This document shows, piece by piece, positions 8,170 through 15,015 of a stretch of 34,200 bases of DNA. Source of the stretch: DAOUAM01 sp034433305 (GTDB lineage: Bacteria; Chloroflexota; Dehalococcoidia; Lucifugimonadales; DAOUAM01); NCBI GenBank assembly GCA_034433305.1, contig DAOUAM010000115.1, positions 1-34,200 of the forward strand. Reading direction: 5' to 3'. The first letter of the stretch is position 1. Each line of letters starts with the position of its first letter. The notes below the pieces were generated by a model. It worked only from the letters and a program-made list of their open reading frames with translations. It was not told the origin of the DNA and searched no databases. The position numbers and the translations under genes are program-made.

Positions 8170-10059
8170 TCACTCCTCCGCCATGCGGAGCTTGCAGGGC
8201 GTCGGGTCCACGGCCACCAGCAGGGGCCGGGCCATGTGGACGAAGCTGGCGATGGCCTGTCCGGGCGCCAGGGCCGTGAGTCTGTCCCACAGCCCCTCGT
8301 CTATGCCGCCGATGGAGTGCCTGAGCTTCCGGATGACCTCGGCGTCGTTGATGCGGTGCAGGATGTAGTTGTTGATGAGGCCCAGTAGCTCGCTGGGCAG
8401 GTGCTGCGGGTGCTGCGTCACGAAGACCAGCCCCAGCCAGCGCTTGCGCCCGCGCTTGGCGACGCGCGACACCTGCTGGAACAGGTTGGGCATCTTGCTG
8501 ATGCGTTCCCCCGACAGGAACTCGTGGGCCTCCTCGATGATGACCAGGGTGTGCGGCAGAGGCCTCTTGTCCCTCAGCGCCTGGTTGTAGCGCTCCTCCT
8601 GCGCCTCCTGCACGCCACGGAGCATGTCGGCGATGACCAGGTTCCGCAGGTCCGGCGACTCGGTGTCTGACAGGTCCACGATGGACACTCTGCCGGGCTG
8701 CACCATCTCGCTGTACTTGATGGCCGTGACGCCCTGCCGCTGCACATCGAAGACGCCCAGGCGCTGTAGCTGCCACAGCCTCGATTGGAGCGAGCGCCAG
8801 CTCACGGGATGGTTGTCGCTGCGGACGGCGCTGCGCACCCGCTCCATCACCCTCTGGATGTTGTCCTTGAAGGGCTTGTTATACAGGTCCGGCGTGCCCT
8901 CGTCCTTGTTCACCATGTGGAAACAGGCATTGACGATGTCCAGCAAATGGGACAGGGTCATGCGCGGGTAGCCCGACTCGAACTCGTTGATTTCCAGGGC
9001 CTGCCTGTCTTCTCCCTGGTCTACCCTGCCCATCACCCTGGACGGGAATATGCCAAACTCCCGCAACAGCGCCTTGGTGGCCTCGTAGGCCTGCCAGTAG
9101 CGGTGGGCCTGGGCATCGCTCATGTCCAGGATTTCCACCACGGCGTAGGGGGAGAGCCGGGAGAAGGGCAGCGTGAACGTGGTCTGCGAGGGGTGCCTGG
9201 GGTTGGTGGTCTCGCAGCCCACCAGGTGGTAGATGTGCGTGTTGCTGACGCCCTCGGGCGGTATGCCCCTGGCCTTGAGTGCGTTGAGCATGCCCTCCTG
9301 CCGGGCGGGCTGGTTGGTCTCGGTGTACTCGCCCTCCACGTCCAGCAGCACCACGGCCATGCCCGCCTTCTGCGCCTGGTGGATGAGGCGCGAGACGGTG
9401 GTGGACTTGCCCGAGCCGGTGGTGCCCAGCACGCCGGTATGGCGCGGCAGCACGCCCTTCCTGTCGCTGGGGATGCCCACCAGCAGGTCATCGTGGCCGA
9501 TGGCTCGGCCCAGCGCCACGTCGCCGCCGCAGTGCATCACCTGGGCCGTCTCCTGGGCGTCCAGCAGGAACACGGTGCTGTTGGGGAAGGGGCGGAAGCG
9601 CGGCGGCACCAGCGCGCCGTTGACCTCCTCGCCCAGTAGCTCGATGCTGATGCGCCCGTGGTAGCGCGGCATGAAGATGCGTCCCCCGCGCACCGTGGTG
9701 GTGACGACCACCGGCGCGTCGGCGCGCAGGCCGTCCGGCTCGGCGAAAGGCCCCGTCTGGACTATGCCCAGGTACCGCCTGTCCATGACGCCTTTCTCGT
9801 CCATGCTCTTGATGCGCACCAGAGCGCGGTTGGGTATCCTGCCCACCTGCTCCCGGGGCAGCAGCCCGACCACGGTGCCATCGGTGGCCTGGGGCGTGTC
9901 GAACATGGTCCAGCCGATGCAGCCCTCGTGCTCCGGCGGCAGCGTCCACTCGCCCCCGGCCTGGGCGATGTCTTTTCCCAGGTCCTCCAGCACGTCGGCA
10001 GGCACGGGCCGGACGTTGTCTTCAGGCTGCTGGTTGTGTCGGTCTTGCGAGTTGTTCAT
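8170..10059 (-). CDS. herA: HerA-like DNA translocase/helicase ATPase
   Basis: 629 residues. An N-terminal HAS-barrel-like domain (about 1-175) precedes a FtsK/HerA ATPase core with Walker A GTTGSGKST (Lys218) and Walker B LVIIEEAHEF (Glu509, Glu510); FVTQHPQHLPSELLGLINN afterwards matches the HerA sensor region. HerA forms a hexameric ring that pumps duplex DNA and works with the nuclease NurA in archaeal end resection. Bacterial HerA proteins also pair with SIR2 or DUF4297 effectors in antiphage systems. Here the gene just upstream, 28 bases away, encodes a NurA-like protein, so the pair very likely forms a HerA-NurA complex. The ATG at 10059 has AGGAGGG about five bases upstream. It is the last gene of the sigma/HTH/ImmA/NurA/HerA cluster. 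Family assignment is firm; whether its role is repair or defence is open. Confidence 0.9.
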   Translation of the reverse strand: MNNSQDRHNQQPEDNVRPVPADVLEDLGKDIAQAGGEWTLPPEHEGCIGWTMFDTPQATDGTVVGLLPREQVGRIPNRALVRIKSMDEKGVMDRRYLGIVQTGPFAEPDGLRADAPVVVTTTVRGGRIFMPRYHGRISIELLGEEVNGALVPPRFRPFPNSTVFLLDAQETAQVMHCGGDVALGRAIGHDDLLVGIPSDRKGVLPRHTGVLGTTGSGKSTTVSRLIHQAQKAGMAVVLLDVEGEYTETNQPARQEGMLNALKARGIPPEGVSNTHIYHLVGCETTNPRHPSQTTFTLPFSRLSPYAVVEILDMSDAQAHRYWQAYEATKALLREFGIFPSRVMGRVDQGEDRQALEINEFESGYPRMTLSHLLDIVNACFHMVNKDEGTPDLYNKPFKDNIQRVMERVRSAVRSDNHPVSWRSLQSRLWQLQRLGVFDVQRQGVTAIKYSEMVQPGRVSIVDLSDTESPDLRNLVIADMLRGVQEAQEERYNQALRDKRPLPHTLVIIEEAHEFLSGERISKMPNLFQQVSRVAKRGRKRWLGLVFVTQHPQHLPSELLGLINNYILHRINDAEVIRKLRHSIGGIDEGLWDRLTALAPGQAIASFVHMARPLLVAVDPTPCKLRMAEE

Positions 10060-10087
10060 TGTGCCCTCCTGTACCTCTGAAGGATGG

Positions 10088-11359
10088 CTACCTGCGGGTG
10101 CCGCGCTCGCTCTCGTAGCGCCAGGGCTCGCGGGCGTCCACGTAGGCCAGGCGCACGGCCGGCAGGAAGCTGTCCACGCCGAAGACGGTGCGGCACACGG
10201 TATCCGCCAGGTCCAGCAGCGTGGGGAAGCTGCGGTGCTCCTGGAGGACGCTGTCGGCCATGGCGATCTGGGCGGCCTGGCAGGCGTAGTCCCTGTGGGC
10301 GTAGAACATGTAGGGCGGGCCCAGGCTGCTGGCCCTGTAAATGCCCACCACTACCTGCTGGCCCACCTCGTGGGCGAACTCCTCCACCAGTTTAGCCTCG
10401 CTGGCGGGGTAATGGCCGCGCCGCCCCTTCACGATGCCCAGGATGCGCTCCTCCAGCGTTTCCACCACGGCGAACTCCAGCGGGTACAGGGCGTGGCCGA
10501 CGGTCAGCAGCACCCGGTCGCCGGGGGCGCTGGGCACAAAAACGAAGCGCTTGTGCTCCAGCAGCAGCTTCCGCAGGACGTCCAGGGAGGCCCGCAGCAG
10601 CGGGTAGTGGCTGGCCTGGCCGTTGCTGGCCTTCTGCACGACGCCAGCGCCGGTGAGCAACTCGTAGGAGACGGGGTTGCCGTGGCCCATGCGCCAGGGG
10701 GCCTGGCTCTTGTAGGCCAGGGCGGCCCGCTCGGCGTAGGTCATGATGCCGCGCCTTGCCAGGGTGCTGAGCTGGTCCCGCCGGTCAGGCGTGTCGGTGC
10801 TGCCTCTGAGCCTGCGCTGGTCCAGGACTGCTATCATGTCGTCAACGAGGTTGCCAGTGCTGACTCGCAGGTCGCGCCGGTACAGCCGCTGCACCCAGGA
10901 CCCCTGGTCGCCCCGGTAGGACACCAGGCACACGCCGAGCTGCACTATGGTGAGCGGGATGGTGTCGTGGGGAATGCTGATGCCGTCGCAGGCCTCCACC
11001 GCGCCATTGAACAGCAGCCCCCGGTGGATGTGCTCCAGGTCCTTGGTTTCCACGCGGTAGACCCCTCTGCCCTTGAAGGCGTTGGGGCCATTCCAGAGCA
11101 TAGAGAAGATGGTCTTCCTGATCTCGTCCCGGATGCGCTGGTCCTGCTTCACCGCCTCCAGGATTTCGTTCTCCAGGCGGGCGTAGGTATCGGCCAGGTC
11201 CGTGCCTGGCATCCACTTGTCCAGGTCGAGGGTGTGGCTGAGTGGCTCGCCGAAGGCCTTCTGGTACTCCTCGGCGTCCACCAGGTCCGGTACCCCCGCG
11301 AGGAAGTCCTCGGTGGTGCCTTCACCGTCCCACTGGAAGGCCCCTCTCTCTTCTACCAT
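10088..11359 (-). CDS. nurA: NurA-domain nuclease-like protein
   Basis: 423 residues. The segment GAVEACDGISIPHDTIPLTIVQLGVCLVSY has the shape of the first NurA motif, with Asp125 as the probable metal-binding residue. A C-terminal HEVGQQVVVGIYRASSLGPPYMFYAHRDYA stretch resembles the closing strand and helix of NurA proteins. NurA is a manganese-dependent 5'-3' nuclease that acts with the HerA pump. Similarity is partly judged from position next to herA, which follows after 28 bases. The ATG at 11359 has GGGAGGGG upstream. A gap of 118 bases separates it from the peptidase gene, so it could have its own weak promoter, though none is convincing. An alternative is another nuclease fold that fills the NurA slot. 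The N-terminal 110 residues are not recognised. Confidence 0.62.
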   Translation of the reverse strand: MVEERGAFQWDGEGTTEDFLAGVPDLVDAEEYQKAFGEPLSHTLDLDKWMPGTDLADTYARLENEILEAVKQDQRIRDEIRKTIFSMLWNGPNAFKGRGVYRVETKDLEHIHRGLLFNGAVEACDGISIPHDTIPLTIVQLGVCLVSYRGDQGSWVQRLYRRDLRVSTGNLVDDMIAVLDQRRLRGSTDTPDRRDQLSTLARRGIMTYAERAALAYKSQAPWRMGHGNPVSYELLTGAGVVQKASNGQASHYPLLRASLDVLRKLLLEHKRFVFVPSAPGDRVLLTVGHALYPLEFAVVETLEERILGIVKGRRGHYPASEAKLVEEFAHEVGQQVVVGIYRASSLGPPYMFYAHRDYACQAAQIAMADSVLQEHRSFPTLLDLADTVCRTVFGVDSFLPAVRLAYVDAREPWRYESERGTRR

Positions 11360-11477
11360 GTGTTCACCCCTCCCTTACCCTGCTATCTCGTACCTCAAGG
11401 GAGAAAGGACTTTCCCCCGCTTCAAGCTTCCCCGCGATGCTGTACAATTCCGTGAGGTGCCGCCAACTGCGACAGCC

Positions 11478-12221
11478 TCATGCAAGTCCCAGGCGCTCCC
11501 GGATGGACGGGCTGTGTTTCCAGTCCCGCACCAGCCGGGCGGCGCCGTCCCTGGCGATGTCCCGTGGGATACCGAAGTCCCTCTCCAGGGTGTCGGTGGC
11601 GTGCCGGACCAGCGCGGCGTAAGGCTGGCCGTCGTAGCGCTTCAGGCGGGCCATGACAGCGGCCCGGGGCGCCAGCAGCTCCAGCGCCAGCAGGTCGGCC
11701 TGGCACTCGGACTTGATCACTGCGCTGCAGGGCAGGCCGCCATCCGGCCCGCGTTCCAGCAGGTGGCTGTGGACTCCGATGTTGACGCCCGCCAGCACAG
11801 CGCTCAGGCGCTCCTCCAGCGTGGGCGGTCTGAGGCCGTCCATCACCTCCAGGGCTGCTTTGCCCAGGCGCTGCTGCACCTGCTGGCGGGGCAGCCAATA
11901 GTCCAGGATGAAGTGGGCTACCTCATGGGCTACGGTGAAGCGCTGCTCGTCGGGAGGGTCCAGGGCCTCCACCAGCACGTGAGCGTTGCCCATGTGGGCG
12001 ACCAGGTAGCCTCTGAGGGGCCTGTCGGGGCCGGTGGGGGACAGGTCTATGCTGCGACGGCGGAGCCACTCGGCCGCCTTTCCCAGGGTCAGCCTCTCAA
12101 TGGGGAAGATGCTCATGGGCAGGGCATACAGCGCCGCCCGGGCGATGTCCCTCGGGAACGGGCCGGCCTCCCCTGCCCTCTCCCAGAAGTCCCTGGCTTG
12201 CCATACAAGCATCCCGTCCAC
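11478..12221 (-). CDS. ImmA/IrrE family metallopeptidase
   Basis: 247 residues with the zinc-protease motif HEVAHFIL (His99, Glu100, His103) preceded by RFTVA, as in ImmA/IrrE peptidases. Known members cleave a partner repressor: ImmA cuts ImmR in ICEBs1, and IrrE/PprI cuts DdrO in Deinococcus after DNA damage. The preceding gene, five bases upstream, encodes a small HTH-like protein that could be the cleaved regulator. The start is a GTG at 12221 with GGAG nine bases upstream; an in-frame ATG lies three codons further on. The C-terminal third (about 165-247), ending in DWKHSPSIRERLGLA, is the usual helical extension. The position between regulatory genes and nurA-herA suggests that it couples a stress signal to expression of the DNA-processing genes. 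Confidence 0.85.
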   Translation of the reverse strand: MDGMLVWQARDFWERAGEAGPFPRDIARAALYALPMSIFPIERLTLGKAAEWLRRRSIDLSPTGPDRPLRGYLVAHMGNAHVLVEALDPPDEQRFTVAHEVAHFILDYWLPRQQVQQRLGKAALEVMDGLRPPTLEERLSAVLAGVNIGVHSHLLERGPDGGLPCSAVIKSECQADLLALELLAPRAAVMARLKRYDGQPYAALVRHATDTLERDFGIPRDIARDGAARLVRDWKHSPSIRERLGLA

Positions 12222-12226
12222 TGCTG

Positions 12227-12670
12227 CTACTCCTGCGCCTTTTCTGGCTCCTCGGGCGGCTGGGGCGGCTCCTCCTCGCGGTCACGGGCGGCCATCAAGT
12301 CGCCGGCCGGCGACAAGGTAGATAAGTAAAAGAGGGCAGCCTCCTGTTTGGGCCTGCGCCGGGACTTGGCCGCCCCGGATGCCTGGTACGCCTCGGCCGC
12401 CCGGACCAGGTTGGCCAGCCGGTCGGGACTGATGGTAAACCTTGAGGCAATTTGCTCGATATCCTGGCGAAAGCGCGAGTGGTGAGGCCTCCTGCACAGA
12501 GCTATGCTGGGTAGCAAATCAGGCAGGCAGCCCAGGTAGCTTGCCAGCTCGTTCTGGGACATATTCTCCATTTGTCGGTAAGCCTCCAGCAGCCCTGACA
12601 GGTAGAACGGGTCATCCTTCGCCCGCGCTGCCGCGTCTCTGAGGGCATCCAGTGGATGGTCAAAGACCAT
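12227..12670 (-). CDS. small helix-turn-helix-like regulator
   Basis: 147 residues. The central part (about 34-95), NMSQNELASYLGCLPDLLPSIALC followed by FRQDIEQIASRFTISPDRLANLVRAAEAY, is helical and reads like an XRE-type DNA-binding domain with a second helical segment. The last 40 residues are basic and then acidic and proline-rich, likely disordered. Its ATG (12670) lies inside the end of the sigma-factor gene, an 11-base overlap, and its stop is five bases from the peptidase start, so the three genes are probably translationally coupled. By analogy with ImmR/ImmA and DdrO/IrrE it may be the substrate of the adjacent peptidase, or it may be an anti-sigma factor. I do not recognise a named family. 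Confidence 0.6.
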   Translation of the reverse strand: MVFDHPLDALRDAAARAKDDPFYLSGLLEAYRQMENMSQNELASYLGCLPDLLPSIALCRRPHHSRFRQDIEQIASRFTISPDRLANLVRAAEAYQASGAAKSRRRPKQEAALFYLSTLSPAGDLMAARDREEEPPQPPEEPEKAQE

Positions 12671-13283
12671 AGTTCTCAGCTCCTCGACGCTGGGCGCGCC
12701 TCTTGACCTTGTCCTTGAACCGCTTCACCGCTCTCTCCCTCTCCTCCCTGGGCAGATGGTCTACCTTCAGCACCCTGGCCAGTTCGTCGGTGCTGCGTTC
12801 CCCGTTGAGCACCAGCGGGAGTGCTTCGATTTCTTCTGGCGGCAGGCCCTTGCTCAGGTCTGCCAGAAGTCTCTGGCGTACATCCTCATCACCTTCTTCC
12901 ATTGACTCATTCCGGTACAGGGGCGGATCCGCGATATTCTCAATGGGCACCGAGCGGCTGCGGCGGTACTGCTCTCGCTGGAGAAGGTTCTTGAGGTCGC
13001 CGTCCGCGGCCATGTGCAGGTAGCCCTTCAGCCCGCGACGGGAGGGGTCGTACTTGTGCGGTGCCGTGACGTAGTCGTGTATGGCGCGGAACGCGGCCTG
13101 CCAGTACACGTCCTCGTCAATGCCGGGGGCAAGGCTCGGGTACTTTGACCTGAGCCAGCACGCCAGGTGCTCGTAAAAGGCCGCGAAGACGTCCGGGGGC
13201 GCCGTGGGGTCCCCTTCCAGGAGGCGCTTGTGCAGCGCTTGCTCGTCTATGGTGTTTGAAGGTCCCATTCCGGTTGCTGCCAT
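12660..13283 (-). CDS. ECF-like RNA polymerase sigma factor
   Basis: 207 residues. The N-terminal part resembles sigma region 2: LLEGDPTAPPDVFAAFYEHLACWLRSKY, then DEDVYWQAAFRAIHDYVTAPHKYDPSRRGLKGYLHMAADGDLKNLLQRE. The C-terminal part (about 140-207) has LPPEEIEALPLVLNGERSTDELARVLKV, a plausible region 4 helix-turn-helix, ending in a basic tail. Sigma factors of this kind direct polymerase to a small set of promoters. It is the first gene of the cluster and overlaps the HTH gene. The ATG at 13283 follows AGGA by about eleven bases, and that AGGA lies inside a perfect inverted repeat (13290-13308), which may limit translation or bind a regulator. Remote similarity only; a specialised regulator unrelated to sigma cannot be excluded. 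Confidence 0.6.
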   Translation of the reverse strand: MAATGMGPSNTIDEQALHKRLLEGDPTAPPDVFAAFYEHLACWLRSKYPSLAPGIDEDVYWQAAFRAIHDYVTAPHKYDPSRRGLKGYLHMAADGDLKNLLQREQYRRSRSVPIENIADPPLYRNESMEEGDEDVRQRLLADLSKGLPPEEIEALPLVLNGERSTDELARVLKVDHLPREERERAVKRFKDKVKRRAQRRGAENYGL

Positions 13284-13289
13284 TACAGT

Positions 13290-13308
13290 AACATTCCTGA
13301 CGAATGTT
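13290..13308 (-). promoter_or_regulatory. inverted repeat overlapping the sigma-factor ribosome-binding site
   Basis: AACATTC (13290-13296) and GAATGTT (13302-13308) are perfect 7-bp arms around a 5-base spacer. On the minus strand the spacer and arm junction contain AGGA, the only Shine-Dalgarno-like motif before the ATG at 13283. It may be an operator for the cluster's own HTH protein or an RNA hairpin that hides the ribosome-binding site. Confidence 0.6.
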
Positions 13309-13536
13309 CCGAAACACGACCAAACATGGATAGTCTAATACTGTTCGAAACAAAAGTCCAGGCCCGGCCCCGGAGGCAGCCTGTAACGAGTCGGCAGGTG
13401 CCGTCTTCGCGCCCCCCTATTGGTCTCCCCCTTGGCAAGGTGGACCACAGGGGGTCAGCACTTCCTACTAATCTGGTACAGGTTCTCCTGGAGGCTGTGC
13501 ATGTCGGGCGCCGGCGCGGCGCTCCGGCCTGTCTGC

Positions 13537-13579
13537 AAAAAAAGGCGCCCTGGGCTGATGGCCGGCAGCCCAGAGCGCC
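13537..13579 (-). terminator. intrinsic terminator of the grd operon
   Basis: Two 14-base arms (13544-13557 and 13566-13579, built on GGCGCCCTGGGCTG) pair with one mismatch around an 8-base loop. On the minus strand they are followed directly by seven T residues (13543-13537). It lies 23 bases after the grdE stop. Confidence 0.9.
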
Positions 13580-13601
13580 AGGGGCTGAGTCAGGCTACAG
13601 G

Positions 13602-14894
13602 TCAGAACTCGGCGCAGGTGTAGCGCATGTAGCCGTAATGGTCGTCGAACATGTTGGGCGGGGGCAGTGGGCCGCCGGTAGGCACCAGCCGGTCCCGCAG
13701 TCGGCCTATGAGGCGCTGCTGCGAGCCGATGACGCGCTCCACGGCCGGGACCTCTGCCATGCCCGTGTCGGCGGTGCGGAAGCAGCCCGTGCTGACGATA
13801 GCGTCCAGCTCCGGCGTGGGCACCAGGACGGTGGGCACGCCGTTGGAGGGGATGTGGTCGTCGCTGGTGAGCCACACGGTCTTGATGCCCAGCTTCTCGC
13901 ACTCCTTGGCCGCCAGGACTACCTCTACCTCCTCGTTGCCGCCGGCGTCCCAGGTCACCACGGCGCCCTGGGCGCCCAGCATCCAGGCCATCCTGGCGGT
14001 CTGCTGGGCTATGAGGTCCTTTTCTGGCTGAGTGGTCCACTCGGTGCGCATGGTGATGCAGCCGGCCAGGGCCAGGTCAACGCCGTGGCGCCGGTAAAGC
14101 TCCAGCAGGATGGGGTTGTTCACCAGTATCCAGGAGGTGGCGAAGCCTGTCCGGTAGGGGCCGCAGATGGCGCCGTCCAGCACCTCGTTGGGGTGCAGCG
14201 GGTAAGGCGGCGTGAGCTGCGTCCAGCCGTAGATGGAGGTGCAGAAGGTATCCGGGTCGCCCGAGGTGGCCTGGGACGAGTGCAGGCACATGATATGCAC
14301 CACCCTGGGCAGCGACGGGTCCACCGGCTTTAGCTCGAAGACCTCTCGCTGGGGCGGCGTCAGGCCCTTTGTGGCGGCAGCCAGCATGTCGGACACGGTG
14401 AGGCAGGCCTGGTGGACGGCCCGGTTCCTGACGTTGACGTGGAGCCTGGGGTCTGGCTCCACCACCACGCACACGTTGAACAGGGAGCTATAGGGCAGCA
14501 TCTTGCCCCACGGCCCGGCCATGTCTATGTACATGAACACCCAGTCGTGGCCGGCCTCGTGCCAGGGCGTCTCCGAGACCTCCACCACGCAGACGCCGGA
14601 AAGCCGGTGGGTCTTGCCCTCGCCCACCATAGCGACGGGCCTGCCGCAGATGGCGGGATAGACGACGCCCGGCCCTTCCACCTTGATGCGCGGCTCTATG
14701 ACGTCGCGCACCGGCCAGATGCGGGCCGACTCGCCCGGCCTGGCCAGCTCTATGCTGACGCTGGCGATGCGCGGGTCGCTGCGGACCGCCGCCACCAGGG
14801 CGTCGCGGTCAATCTCCAGCACGCCATTCCGCCAGCGGTTCTGCCTGCCGAACACCACATCCTTTACGGGAAAGGTCCCCAGTTCAAGACGCAT
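13602..14894 (-). CDS. grdE: GrdE-like component B proprotein (glycine/sarcosine/betaine reductase family)
   Basis: 430 residues, the usual GrdE length. The opening MRLELGTFPVKDVVFG, followed by LARPGESARIWPVRDVIEPRIKVEG and later HPNEVLDGAI, NNPILLELYRRHG, ECEKLGIKTVWLTSDDH and VERVIG, matches GrdE along its whole length. In clostridial glycine reductase, GrdE is cut at an internal cysteine to make a pyruvoyl group that binds the substrate amine. Here Cys244, in LDGAICGPY, sits close to that position, but the Asn-Cys context I remember for clostridial GrdE is absent, so processing is uncertain. The ATG at 14894 has AGGAG eight bases upstream. It is the last gene of the operon behind grdB, with a palindromic element filling the 119-base gap and a terminator after it. 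Confidence 0.85.
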   Translation of the reverse strand: MRLELGTFPVKDVVFGRQNRWRNGVLEIDRDALVAAVRSDPRIASVSIELARPGESARIWPVRDVIEPRIKVEGPGVVYPAICGRPVAMVGEGKTHRLSGVCVVEVSETPWHEAGHDWVFMYIDMAGPWGKMLPYSSLFNVCVVVEPDPRLHVNVRNRAVHQACLTVSDMLAAATKGLTPPQREVFELKPVDPSLPRVVHIMCLHSSQATSGDPDTFCTSIYGWTQLTPPYPLHPNEVLDGAICGPYRTGFATSWILVNNPILLELYRRHGVDLALAGCITMRTEWTTQPEKDLIAQQTARMAWMLGAQGAVVTWDAGGNEEVEVVLAAKECEKLGIKTVWLTSDDHIPSNGVPTVLVPTPELDAIVSTGCFRTADTGMAEVPAVERVIGSQQRLIGRLRDRLVPTGGPLPPPNMFDDHYGYMRYTCAEF

Positions 14895-14917
14895 TGGACT
14901 ACTCCTGATGAGCTATC

Positions 14918-15015
14918 AGCAGTCAGCGCCCCCTTCCTGGCCTTCCCCCACAGGGGGAAGGCCAGTTCTCGCCCCCTTTGGGGGAGAGCTAGAGAAGGGG
15001 CCACCGCTGACTGCT
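14918..15015 (-). repeat. palindromic element with terminal inverted repeats between grdB and grdE
   Basis: AGCAGTCAGCG at 14918-14928 and CGCTGACTGCT at 15005-15015 are perfect 11-bp terminal inverted repeats. Between them lies a minus-strand copy of the dispersed repeat seen at 4151-4259 and 29558-29633. The outer end overlaps the grdB stop codon (15014-15016), and the inner end stops shortly before the grdE ribosome-binding site. Confidence 0.75.

Larger units (their letters stand above)
13284..13601 (-). other. intergenic region between the grd operon and the sigma cluster
   Basis: It holds the grd operon terminator (13537-13579), the inverted repeat next to the sigma-factor start (13290-13308), and an AT-rich stretch around 13310-13355 where the cluster promoter should lie, though no clear -35/-10 pair stands out. 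No gene was seen. Confidence 0.6.

Noticed and set aside
9671..11455. 594-codon plus-strand open frame opposite herA and nurA
   Set aside because: It shadows two real genes, has no recognisable domain, and its composition is that of an antisense frame.
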